From contig NSJX01000003.1 in the NCBI GenBank assembly GCA_002286715.1, positions 608,680 through 672,679 on the forward strand: a stretch of DNA of 64,000 nt. The letters run 5' to 3'. The notes under the pieces were generated by a model. It had not been told where the DNA came from. It did no database searches and worked only from the letters and a program-made list of their open reading frames with translations. A program made the position numbers and the translations under genes. Below are positions 21,915-32,807 of this stretch, piece by piece. This DNA is from Dentipellis sp. KUC8613 (lineage: Eukaryota > Basidiomycota > Agaricomycetes > Russulales > Hericiaceae). Within the stretch, counting starts at the first letter, position 1. Every line of letters starts with the position of its first letter.

Positions 21915-22616
21915 ATGACGGAGCCCAAAGCCTTTCTCCTCGTCTTCTCGGAACCAGGACCAGATGTGTCCGAATCCGAATTCCACGACTGGTACAACAA
22001 CGAGCACGTACCTCTTCGAGTGAACACTCCCGCCTTTTCCTCGTGGGCACGATGGGAGCAGGCGGATGGTGCGAAGCCCACTTGGGCTGCAACCTACGAC
22101 ATTGACTCCTACGAGTCCACACAAGTGGCGCCGTACACCACTCTCGCCGAGACGAGAAGCGAGCGGGAGAAGAGCGTCATATCGAGGTTGCAGCTCCTCG
22201 ACAGAAGGACCTTCGAGATTCATAACATCCAACCTCCCACTCCTCCATCTTCCCTATACGACCCCAAGAAGACCCCGCCTTTTGTCGTGATCGTTTCGAC
22301 CGAAGTGAAGCCGGAGGGAGAAGAGGAATTCAACAAGTGGTACGACGAGGAGCACGTACCTTTGCTTGCAGCAGTCCCCGGGTGGATCAGGTCGAGGAGA
22401 TTTGTGCTCAAGGATTCGGGGAGCCTTGGGAAAGAAGGACCCAAGAGGGTGCCGAAATATCTGGCTGTTCACGAATGGAATTCGCTCGATGGGCAGGGTG
22501 GAGAGAAGTTCAAGGCCATCTTCACACCATGGAGGACGAAGGTGGTGGAAACGATCGTGACGAGCCAGGAGAGGAGGGTCTTCAAGCTGTATAAGAGTTG
22601 GGAGAGGGAGAATTGA
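21915..22616 (+). CDS. Tandem dimeric alpha-beta barrel (EthD-like) protein, 233 aa
   Basis: This uninterrupted frame starts at an ATG in good context and encodes two related halves. Each half carries the same ferredoxin-like signature: FHDWYNNEHVPLR at about residues 24-36 and FNKWYDEEHVPLL at about 138-150, each preceded by a hydrophobic beta strand (KAFLLVFSEP, FVVIVSTEV). This is the dimeric alpha-beta barrel fold seen in EthD-type and antibiotic-biosynthesis monooxygenase-type proteins. Here the two protomers appear fused in one chain. No cofactor or substrate can be named. It is the only intronless complete gene in the window. A possible 3' UTR intron with GTGAGT...CTGCAG borders lies at 22646-22703. 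Confidence 0.85.
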   Translation: MTEPKAFLLVFSEPGPDVSESEFHDWYNNEHVPLRVNTPAFSSWARWEQADGAKPTWAATYDIDSYESTQVAPYTTLAETRSEREKSVISRLQLLDRRTFEIHNIQPPTPPSSLYDPKKTPPFVVIVSTEVKPEGEEEFNKWYDEEHVPLLAAVPGWIRSRRFVLKDSGSLGKEGPKRVPKYLAVHEWNSLDGQGGEKFKAIFTPWRTKVVETIVTSQERRVFKLYKSWEREN

Positions 22617-23319
22617 GGTCTCGGCAGTGAGGATTCCGCGATGCTGTGAGTATCAGGTCCTCAGTTATCAAAGCGATCCAGAAGCCTGATTCTTTGTCTG
22701 CAGTCACTGTGAGTCCACAATATCCCACTTCGTGATCATGGAAGACTATGCACCGGCTACGAACACTAGCGAAGATGAAATACAGAGTTTGAACGATCGT
22801 ACTGTAATGATATTCCAGCGTGCGATGTCTCCACATGGCCTCTTCTCGATAGCAGGATTTGTGGCGGTTTATCGAGGTCAGTATCTGTGTATATTATGGG
22901 GAAAGCAGTGTGATTGCGGCCGTCCATGTGCGGAAGAGCGTGAGATAGCGCGCTTTGAGATACCACCATCGCGATCATTTTTCAATTGCTACTGACATTG
23001 GACTCTTCTCACCTCGTTCGTCGGTCACTTTTCCCTGGCCAAGCATTTGAATTCGTTCGAAGATGGTGTAGCCATTTACAGTGCAAAACTTGCTTAATGA
23101 ACGTGCGTCGTCTATGTCTCCGAGTGGTCATCTTGCCAGGACCGGGCTTTGATGTACGTCAACGTGATCGCTGATGCTTCGCTGTTGAGACAGGTTCACT
23201 ACAGACGGCCATATGGTGCCTCCACGAGGGTGCTCTCGTCAAAATAGATAAATGGAGTATAGGCGGCTCTGCAACTTTAGTCGTCGACGAGTGGACCTTC
23301 TCAACTGCTAAACCTCACC
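22617..23319. other. Intergenic region, about 700 bp
   Basis: Apart from a possible 3' UTR intron near 22646-22703, I see nothing convincing. Short open frames at 22732-22995 on the plus strand and its antisense show no family features. Confidence 0.4.
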
Positions 23320-24513
23320 ATGGTTGTCTGGTACCTCACGGTTCTTGCTGCCTCGTCAGTCGCCAATGCCGGGCAAACTCTCCTCTCGGGTCTGCCAAAC
23401 ACTTTCCCCAATATCACGGCATGCGTCAACGAACCACTAGTGTTCTCTTGCGAGAACACTACGGCCATTCAGAACACCTGTTGTTCGCCCACTCCGGGTG
23501 GTCTCGTTCTCCAGACCCAGTTTTGGGACACCTACACCGGACTGGAGAAGCACGGGCAACTGCTGCCGAAGAATAGTTGGACCATCCACGGGCTCTGGCC
23601 GGACAACTGCGATGGGTACGCGAATTGCCGTGACGTCTTCTTCATGCCTTGCTGACACGTCTCTGCTGCAGTTCTTTCGAGCAATACTGTGATCTTTCGA
23701 GGCAGTATGACCCCAATCCCTCCCCTGCCGTCCTTCCGGATGGTACAAAGGTCCCAGCCTACCATGGACCCGGCTTGGACACCTTCATCGCAGAGTTTGG
23801 GCGCCTGGACCTGCTTGACTATAGTGAGTTCAGGCTATAGGATCGCGAAGACTCATCTCACCTTTTTCAGTGAACAAGTACTGGATTAACCAGGGCGCAC
23901 CTAACGCTGACTTCTGGGGGCACGAGGTAATGGAATTCCTCGTCATTCCTCTTGAGCAGATTTGCTTATAGTACTCGCAGTTCTCGAAACATGCCACTTG
24001 CACGTCAACGTTCGATGTAGCTTGTTATGGACCCGATTACAAAAAGCATCAGGACGTAGTGGATTTCGCCAACGCGGTCATCAGGGCATTCCACATGTTC
24101 CCAACCTGGGACATGCTTGCAGCGTACGTAGCTGACTTCGTTGACTCTCTTGTGCTGAAAACTCAAGGCTCTGGTTGTAGTGCTGGCATTAAGCCATCGA
24201 ACAAGACTACATATAGTCTCGACTCAATTCAAAACGCTCTGAAAGCGCAAACTGGTGCCGTTCCTTACCTTGGCTGCGGAAACAATGGTACTGTCCTTCA
24301 AGAAGTCTGGTATTTCAATCACGTCTCCGGCACGGTGAGAATCGTGTCGTGTTTCTCTTGTCAGCAGCCGTTCTGACCAAGCGCACGCAGGAGCAATTTG
24401 GTCGTTACAAGGCACTGGACTCCACCACGAAGAGCACCTGTTCTCCCACTGCAGGTATCCACTACTACGAGCGAACGCCGACTTCTGAGCATGAAGTGCG
24501 GATTCTCCCATAA
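23320..24513 (+). CDS. Secreted ribonuclease T2, 310 aa
   Basis: RNase T2 enzymes cleave single-stranded RNA with little base preference and are usually secreted or vacuolar. Exons 23320-23615, 23672-23823, 23871-23926, 23972-24123, 24181-24334 and 24391-24513 total 311 codons. A signal peptide covers about residues 1-18 (MVVWYLTVLAASSVANAG). The two catalytic segments are intact: CAS I as SWTIHGLWPDNC with the first His, and CAS II as GHEYSQFSKHATC with Glu and the second His. The many Cys residues and N-glycosylation sites fit a secreted disulfide-bonded enzyme. Length is typical of fungal T2 enzymes. No adjacent inhibitor or partner gene is seen. Confidence 0.93.
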
Positions 24514-24929
24514 AAGACATTCGCTTCATTGGCATCCTGTGTTACTGTAGATAATAGTTGCTCAGTTCTGGTACTCGTGTTTGTGGCCCATCGCTGTCCT
24601 ACTTTGCTCTGCAAAGATGCAATAAATCCAAGCCTATATCACTGTGATTGACGGCGTCCATCGAACGCCTTGTAAATTGAGTCAAGAACGCAGCATCCTG
24701 CGCGACTTGGGGAAGTGTCGACCGACTCGACGCGTCGCGGCGGCGCGTTGAGGAGTGATAAACAAAGAGCGAACACGTGATGCCGTACGCGACGCGCGAC
24801 GCGAGGCCGTTGACTGCTTCGGCTAAGCAAGCGCGAGTGGATCCCAAACTTGAACCACTCGCGTCTCCACCCGCAGCTGCTGCGCCTTCTTCTCTCCCGC
24901 TCGCCCCATCACACAAAAGCGACATCGCC
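24514..24929. other. Sirtuin upstream region
   Basis: GC-rich promoter region. One ACGCGT at 24730-24735 is followed by several related GCGACGCG-like runs to about 24800. The right part (from 24780) may be coding if the sirtuin uses its upstream ATG. Confidence 0.4.
24730..24735. promoter_or_regulatory. ACGCGT (MCB-like) upstream of sirtuin
   Basis: A palindromic ACGCGT lies 195 bp before the ATG at 24930, or 45 bp before the one at 24780. In other fungi this core binds MBF/DSC1 at G1/S genes. A single copy is weak evidence. Confidence 0.3.
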
Positions 24930-26618
24930 ATGGTCGTCAGATTAGATTTAGAGGCGTCCACTTCAGATGCAGCCACCCGCCGAACACTCTCTAGCCTGTC
25001 TCTGGCGGTGGCGAAGAGTAAACGTGTTGTGGTAGTCACCGGGGCAGGTATATCCTGCTCCTGTGGTATTCCTGTAGGGCGCTGCTCGTTTGAAAATTTG
25101 GGTAAAGCTGAGAGGTATTCATGCAGGATTTCCGTTCCACGGACGGATTATATGCGCTAGTCAAGAAGCAGTATCCTGACGTCGTCCTTAAGGGTCGCGA
25201 CCTGTTCGACTCTGCCCTGTTCCGGAACACAACATCCACATCCGTGTTCTACACATTCATCTCGCAGCTCAAACAGTCCATAGATGCGGCTTCCCCGTCT
25301 CCAACACATCACTTCATCAAGACTCTAGATAGCAAGAAAAAATTACTCCGGTCTTATACCCAGAACATCGATGGTCTGGAGGAGCGAGCAGGTCTTCTCG
25401 GAAGCTCCAGTCACGATGCAAAGTCTACTGGGAAGGGCAAGGCCAAGATTAAGGTCAAGGAAGTGCGAAATGTGCAGTTGCATGGTGACATTCACCGTGT
25501 ACGGTGCACCTTCTGTTCGGCGGACCTCCCATGCACAGGGGAGCACTTGCGGCTCTTCGATCAGGGCATCGCCCCTGACTGTACCGAATGTGCCACCCGT
25601 TGTAAGTGATTTCAGTTTCACTGTTGCCTTTACAGCTCCAATGACGCTACAATCGTCATATAGCTGAGGCTCGAGTCGCCCGTTCTGCGCGCGCCCTCAA
25701 AATCGGAACCCTACGCCCTGCCATCGTGCTATATGACGAACCACATCCTCTGGGCGACGACATTGGCAGCATTCAGACATCTGACGTATCTCGGAAGCCC
25801 GACATGCTGATCATTATGGGGACATCTCTGAAGGTCCACGGGCTCAAGAAACTGGTGAAAGACTTTGCCCGAGCGGTCCACGCGTCAGCGCCTGCCATCG
25901 GGCCTGCTTCGCCATCAAATCCAAAAAGCTGGGTCGGCAAAGTGATATTCATCAACAAGACTGCGCCAGGGAGCGAGTGGAACGGCATCATCGACTACTT
26001 TGTTGAGGGCGAGACGGATGCTTGGGCGCACAAGGTCGTAGAGGACTGGAAGAAGATGCGCCCTGCGGACTGGGAGATTCAACAGACCTTGGTGGCGACC
26101 GGGAAGGGAGACGGTGGCACTTTTAAGACTGTCAAAGAAGCTGCTATGGAGAAGACCAAGGGTGAGCATATCATCGCACTTCTCACCGCCGGCTACTTTA
26201 CTGACAGCCAGTCATGTTCCTCGCAGCTGGTAAAAAGGAAAACGTCCCTCCATACAGTGACGTGCCGGTTGCCAATGTCCCTTCGTCACCGAGCAAGAGA
26301 CGCAAGTCAATGTCACATTACTCGGACGTTGAATGCAGCCCGTCGAAGAAACGCGACTCTGTGGATGCTTCCCGAGGGAAACTTGCCCATGAGGAGCGGG
26401 GGATGCTGTTTGGAGATACCACAAACAGCAAGGCGAAGGAGTCGGATGTCGAGGTGGAGGTGGAAGAGGTGCAGCTGACGCGCAAAAAGTCCAAAACTTT
26501 GCGGCGGGCACCAAGCAAAGGGAAGCTCAAGGCAGAAGTCGTCATTACTGCGAGGCCGAAGTCGAGGCAGAGCAGGCGCAAGCCGGTAGCAGTGGCCGAA
26601 CCAGATATTTTCTCTTGA
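24930..26618 (+). CDS. Hst3/Hst4-type sirtuin (NAD-dependent deacetylase), about 502 aa
   Basis: This is a class I sirtuin most like fungal Hst3/Hst4, which remove acetyl from histone H3 K56. Exons 24930-25073, 25127-25601, 25664-26161 and 26227-26618 total 503 codons. An in-frame ATG at 24780 would add 50 residues. An alternative acceptor at 26211 (exon from 26212) would add five. Conserved elements: VVVVTGAGISCSCGIP joined to DFRSTDGLY, TQNIDGLE, the catalytic His in VQLHGDIHRVRC, zinc-binding CTFC and CTEC, and MGTSLKVHGLKKLV. The C-terminal extension is basic and disordered with SPSK motifs. ACGCGT in the upstream DNA fits cell-cycle control, but this is inference. Confidence 0.9.
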
Positions 26619-26881
26619 GAAAGCCACTACCGTTTCTGCGTCGCATCACTTGTATCCAGACAGTGCTTCTCGTATTATACCCTCGACCTTCCAAGGCCGG
26701 CTGGCAATATATTTGATACATAATATAATTTTCTGCGAGTACGACAGAGGAGGGGATTAGCAACAAGAACAGCCATAGACATATGCACAAAATAAGCATC
26801 CCGTCCGGCTTCGTTGCCCTGGTGCGATACGCACACGAAATAATACAAAAAAAGTGAACCCATGGACTGTGCAGAATGAGA
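26619..26881. other. Convergent 3' region of sirtuin and rpb6
   Basis: Short AT-richer stretch between two convergent stops; nothing else seen. Confidence 0.4.
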
Positions 26882-27525
26882 CTAATCGCTGATGAGCTCG
26901 GAGACACTCCAGTCCTCGAAACTGCCATCTGGAAGGTAGCGTCGGATGATGAGGGGAATTTTGCGCTGCGAGAGCTCCTTAATCGCAATCTGAAGTGCAT
27001 CCGTCTCTCCGTCCAGTGGTACGAGGATTGGTGCATTCATACTGTAAAGATTCAAGTTCAACAATCAACCATTGAGCACGGATGCCGTTATGCGAACGAA
27101 AGTTGAACCCTCACCTGATCTGCAATGCCCTCGTTCCCAGTATCCGCGCACGCTCGTACTTGGTCAGATACGGCGTTGTGATCCGCACTTTGTTAGGCTG
27201 TCTTTCCCCTGTAAGACCTGCCGCTGCCCCATTCGAGCCGGATGGTTCTGGTTGCGCAGCGTCTCCGTTCGCCATCTCCTGGTCATGGTCTACGCCATTA
27301 AGACCGTCCACGCCATTTGCCTGCGTCTCATCTTCAGCAGCGGCACCCTCAGCGCCCTCCTGGTTCTCTGCGCCTAGCAGATCATAGTTCTCGTCCTGAA
27401 GATGCAGCGTATAAATAACTTCTCGTCAAGGCGAGACAGGAACGTACGAAAGCGTCCTCGTTGAATCCGGGCCCCTCGTAGTCAAAATCGTCGCCTCCCC
27501 CTCCTCCATACCCATCATCCGACAT
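26882..27525 (-). CDS. rpb6: RNA polymerase common subunit Rpb6 (ABC23), 172 aa
   Basis: Rpb6 is shared by RNA polymerases I, II and III and stabilises the clamp. Exons 27525-27448, 27395-27115 and 27041-26882 total 173 codons. The acidic N-terminus ([20 protein letters not shown]) is typical. The conserved C-terminal core is complete: [36 protein letters not shown], then [20 protein letters not shown] and [12 protein letters not shown]. The middle linker is longer and more Ala/Gly-rich than in yeast, which accounts for the extra length. It converges with the sirtuin gene. Confidence 0.96.
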
Positions 27526-28458
27526 TTATGAGCGGTTTAAAGAGCGAAGAAAGTCTTGAACGAGACAAGACTGAAGAGCACAGCAGAATGTGAACGCGAC
27601 GCGGTGGTGGTGAGGACTGTCAAGCAGCGGGTGGCGAACTGGCGGCCGCGGCGCGGACAAAATTCTGGCGCCGCCGCGTCGTCGGCCTTCAAACTGCCCT
27701 TGTCACGCATATTGCGCTCAACATATCTTCTCAAGATTCCGGCACGTCACCAAACTCTCAGAGTCGACCTGTCGCGTTTTCATTCGGTTCTCTGCATTGA
27801 CCGAGCTACAAATGCATAGTCCTGGATGACGGTGAGCGATCTCGAACCGTGTTCAGCTGTCCTGTTTCCCGCAGCTGCATGTCGTGGTGCGGTGGAGACT
27901 GCGGATTCCGCCAACCATGACATTAGGCGGGAGATCGGAAGGGAGATCGATGGTGCACAACCCCAGGATCTGTCTAAAGTGACAGTCTCTTCCTCGCAGT
28001 ACCGCGTCTGTAGATCCGGCATTCATAACTGCGTGCGTCGATTTCCATGGATATGTTCAAGTGGTTGCTTGGGCTGGTTAGATACCGGTCCAGCTTCCAT
28101 AGACTCTGCTGCTGGTTCCCGTCAAGGGTAAGGGCGATGCGCAGCAACGGGAGGCGAGGATTCTGGCGACACGAATATCCGGCGGGGCGAAACCATTGTT
28201 TGGATACGCACGCATGTACCATGTGGAATGCCAAAAAGGGCAGGCGGGAGACCATGTTGGTGCGTGAATTTATCGGCGGCGGTGGCGGCGGGGGAGCATC
28301 GTGTTTAAGCCGCGAGGCATGTCCTGGCCCAAACGGGATCTGCACGCAATTAACGTCCGCTCGTGACTTGAATATATCTCCCCGTCATTCATGAATATCC
28401 TCCCCCAGTCTCGCCTTCGTCTTTCCCCCCATCGTCCCCCAGCTGCTATCACCTCCTC
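27526..28458. other. Divergent intergenic region, 0.93 kb
   Basis: This region is the promoter of rpb6 on the left and of the RRM protein on the right; the right end is strongly C/T-rich. It includes a GGCGGCGGTGGCGGCGGGGG run near 28272-28291. I see no gene in it. Confidence 0.4.
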
Positions 28459-31400
28459 ATGCCTTTCAAAGCCTCCCCCGCTCCCCGCTCTTGGGGCACT
28501 CGTTTCGACACTCTTACACCTCCATCTCCCCCTCGTCCCCCAATCTTACACAAAATATCTACTGCTGTTAATGCAGGACTAGATCACTCGCTCAACACTC
28601 AGTTCACAACCAGTTCTATCCGTACCAAGGAGGGAACGGATACTCACGATAGCAGCGTCTTCGTGGGCAGGTAAGTCACCGTATGTATGCGTATCTCGTA
28701 CCGTTTGTCATCGACGACCCTAGCCTTCCTACACATGTTGAACACGGAGAATTGAGCCAGTTGTTATCGGAGCATCTTTCTCTGTATGCACAAATCAAAG
28801 GTATCAAGGTCATACGGGACAGCAAGGGCGGTATATGCGCTTTCGTCCAATGCGAGGTAGGTCGAACAATCCTTACTGTAGTTAGCGTTCCCTCTCATGT
28901 TGCTCGATAGAGCGCCGCAGCTGCTGCCAACCTCATCCAAACGATGCGCCGTCAGCCAGAACCGTTCATGGGCAGATACTTGCGATATGAACAAGCTCGT
29001 GTCTTCAAATCACTCCTGATTTCATACAGGTCGGCTTCGGCTTCATTCGCTGCTTCACCGTATACCAACATTTTCTAGGGTCCCCATGCAAGTAGCTCCT
29101 GCGAGCCGCCCGAACGCCTCGCAAAACTTTAGCAGTTGCAAAGAAAATATCTTTGAACTTGCGCCTGCCAGCGATATGAGACTTTTGCGACCGTATGGAT
29201 CCAAGTATGTAGCGACGTTGAGGATGTATCTAGTGGCTCTACTGACTATATGCGCCGCAGACACGTTTCAATCCTCTATAACGCTGAGGCGCAGCAGTAT
29301 GATCAGAGGATCGGTCTCCGTCATGGGGCGGATCCTGCCGCATCTGATTTCAGTACTAACGCTGCCCATGCCAATTCCTTGGCCGCAGGGGACATCTTAC
29401 TCTCTCCCCTCTGCTACGACGCTGAGGTAAGATTTTGCTACCATTCTCCAGGTCACTAGTAGATATGAACCCTTCTACCATTCCTTCAGACCATCTACAA
29501 GATCGCATCATTTTTCGGGCGGGTAGAGTCTTGCCACTTGTTTCAGGGTAATGATAAAGGTGAGGGTGGTACCCTGGCGTATCTCATGCTTCTACGTCTA
29601 ACAGTGAGTTCCACTCAGGGACTCGGGGTCCGTACCCTCTTCCCCACGACGCCCCGAGGACAGCCAGCATGGATTCGGGCTGTTGGGAAGTCAAATGGGA
29701 GCGCAGAGAAGACTGTTGCGCCGCCTTCACGGTTCGTAATAATATATGACTTTTCGTTCCAACTTCTACTCAATCCTCTTCTCCAGGCACTCCGTACCGT
29801 GCCGCACCTGACCGTTACGTGGGCGCATTCATTGGGCACGTCCCAGAATTCTCACGGACGGCCCAAAGCATACTCTCTTAGCTCATTGCCGCCTCGGGAT
29901 TTTCATGCCTCGATTTCTCGAGTCGCAAACGTGACTAATCCTTCGAAAGACTCGGTCGCAGGATCACATCCACCGAGCCATTTGAGGACTGCGACGTATT
30001 CGACTATGTCATCGGAGGCCGGTCCCAGTACGACTGCTGGTACTGTTGGCTCTCCCGCGTCTTCCCGGCATACCTCTAGCTCGGACGGCGTCAAAGGCGA
30101 CACATTGCAACCGCAGACCACCATTGAGCCGACGAGGGGAACCGAGGAGGGAGATTGGACCGTCGTTCACTCCCCCTTTCACTGCCTACCCAATTCAAGC
30201 CTCAAGTCCCCAACATCCCTCGTCGCTTCGCCAACACAACCGTCAACGTCAATGTCCTCCACCACATGCCATGAAGGTAACGGAGGTGGTTTTACAGACG
30301 TCATTGCTCGATGCAACGAGACGAAGCCTCAGTGGGGCGACTCGGAATTATCCTCCCTATCCCCCTTGAGTGTGCAGTCTTTCGGCAGCCCAACACGTTG
30401 GGGAGATACTGTACCTTTTATCAATGCACTGGTAAAAGCGGACGTTTCGCCGGAGCTCGCGAATAAAGAGATCACCAGACGGTAAGCGTGACGGTCAAAT
30501 ATAGCTGAGAGTAAACTCGATATACATATGGTTCCAACAGGCTCTCGTTTGCCGAGAACATGTCAACTTCGCCCCTTGGACCTGCTATATCCCCTGACGC
30601 CTGCAGTGGCATGCCGGACAGCACCCCCCACGACAAGGCTATTCGCGAGGCTACTCGGCCAGTGCCGCTTGCTAGGTTGGATACCGAGCCACAAAATGTC
30701 AAAGCGTCGTTCCCTCCGAGTCTGGATTATTCAGTAGTTTCCTCAGAAGAGGAGAAAGTAGGGAAATCTGGTGATGCCTTTGGGAACAAGGTTGGAGGAG
30801 GCTTGCGACCCGTCACTATCTTCGCTGGAGGACTGGAGATGTACGGCCCTAATGCATGGGATGAAGCCAAAGTCAAATCCGTGTTTGGGAAATACGGGAC
30901 GATATTGGAGGCCACAGTGATCAAGCCGGGTATGCTGCTCGCTATCTATCAGTTACACTGTGCTCATTTATTCCTGCAGGACACAAGAAGTCTGCGTTTG
31001 CCTTCATCACTTATGAAGACTCGCCCTCTGCATCTAGGGCAATGGCTGAAGAGGTTTGTCACTCTTATTACTACCATGACTATTGCTAAACATGTCGCAG
31101 CACAACAAGATCTACGACGGCCGTCAGATTCGTGTTCAGCCTCATCGCGGTGTATGGGGCCCCAGTAGTCGAGGACGGCCTTTCCGTAACCCGGCGCGGC
31201 GTGGTATTGCGAACGGTAGTGATTTGGGCTTCGCTTCCCTCCAGTCACCCTTCGGGTTCTCATCTGCGATTCGTGGGACAAGTGACTCTGATTCAAATCA
31301 GCATACCGGGCCAACGACACCAACCCCGGAGCCGTCTCTGATAGCGAATACCATTTCCTCCCAGTCGTCTTCCGTCCCGACACCGGCTCCGGCGTTCCCT

Positions 31401-32502
31401 CTTCCTCTATCTATGCTGCCACCGTCCGGTGCCGCTGCTGCTCCGACCAACTACCCAACTATTCCTCCTGCAGGCTATTATGCCGCCCCTTCGCCCTGGT
31501 TTGGCCCGTACCCTTATGTACCCCTGATGCCGCGTTACGCGCCGGGTCACTCGGTCCCTGTCATCCCAAATTCATGTTCAACTAACACTATCAACGGCAA
31601 CAGCATCGTCTATCCGGTATGTCAATGTAGCGTGTTTATGTTCGCTGTTCACCCACTCGCTCTTTCAGCCTTACACGCCATACCCGACCTACCCTATGTA
31701 TGGTCACGTCGTGCCCCCCGCCGATCCTTCAAAACAGGTTCACACTCTGCCATCCGGCAGCCAACGCCAGCCGCCCTTACTTCCTACAGGCTTCTTGCAA
31801 GGCGAACAAGGTCTAGTCGCAATGTACCAGCCTGAGGCCCTGAACCAATACATGACCAGCAATAATACACAGATCCAGTCGGTGCCGGGAGCTCCCGACT
31901 TACACCAAGAGAGCAGGCAGCGTAGCGCGTCCACGCCGACAGCCGGTGGCTGGCCGTCGTATGGATATTCATCTTTCTATCCTGTACATCCTCCGGGCTC
32001 AATGCCGCCAACGCCCGTAAGGGCTCAAAGCTACCCTCCGCCGGGCTATGCAACGCCGGTGCAAAGCATGGGCTGGTACCCTCATCCATCCATGAATCCC
32101 TTCCCTTCGACAAGTCAACAGCAAATCACGCCATCCCCTTCCCGACCAGCGGTCCATAACCCTACACCCGTGAATGCGACATCGCTATCAGTCAGTGCAC
32201 TGTTCGGGACTGGACCGAGTTCGTATGATCTTCCACATGGAGAGGCCAATCCGTCCTTTAAGCGTCGGAATCGGAGATACAACATCCCTTCCGACTCCCC
32301 TCATAGGCATTCTGATCGTGCTCAACCAGGGTTCCGTGCCACGGGCAACTATAACAGAACGCATACCCCTTCGATCCAGCATCCGGCTCCTAGCGCGGAA
32401 GCGCCCATTAGCCACGTCCGTTCGGGGAATAATGCTAGCGAAGCAGGGGTGAAAGGGAAGGTCTCGTCGCCGCCTGAGTTCGACGAGGGTGAGAGCCGTT
32501 GA
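28459..32502 (+). CDS. Multi-RRM RNA-binding protein, 1148 aa
   Basis: An RNA-binding protein without a name I can assign. Twelve exons: 28459-28670, 28724-28856, 28911-29029, 29079-29204, 29261-29426, 29490-29559, 29619-29731, 29787-30481, 30541-30929, 30980-31053, 31101-31616, 31669-32502 (1149 codons). RRM-like unit 1 starts at about residue 68 (VFVGSLPTHVEHGEL, ... GICAFVQCE). A degenerate second unit at about 195-310 carries TIYKIASFFGRVESC and VKWERREDCCAAF. A clear third unit at about 620-700 has TIFAGGLE, SVFGKYGTILEATV, SAFAFITYED and GRQIRVQ. The C-terminal 400 residues are Pro/Ser/Tyr/Gln-rich and probably disordered. The frame switch after exon 6 is essential: it gives SMDSGCWEVKWERRED rather than an unrelated open frame. 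Confidence 0.85.
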
Positions 32503-32807
32503 ACATGCCCCGTTTGAATTCTCGACAAGTAGAGCAGTAAAATCCTCCCGCCGCGCCCTCGCCTTGGTGTCGGCGGTCATCACCACGTTCGTTCACCTCC
32601 ATGTTGATCGTGGAACTTAACAACCCATTCGCTGGACGTTTGTAAATCCCCTTTCGGCATTGTTCAGCCTGCAGACCTTACATTCATTAGAAATCAGCCC
32701 ACATTCGTCCTTCGTTAATGTACATGTATCCTGTTCAGACGCGTATATGATAATAGTGCCGGTCCACTGTGGGCTATAGCTAGCCTGATTGAATAAACAT
32801 GAGTCTG
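32503..32807. other. Convergent 3' intergenic region
   Basis: Shared 3' region of the RRM protein and lipase genes. It is AT-richer toward 32750-32800, and I see no gene. Confidence 0.45.

Noticed and set aside
22732..22995. 87-residue plus-strand frame between the DABB and RNase genes
   Set aside because: No conserved features, and it runs into noncoding-like sequence with no plausible continuation.
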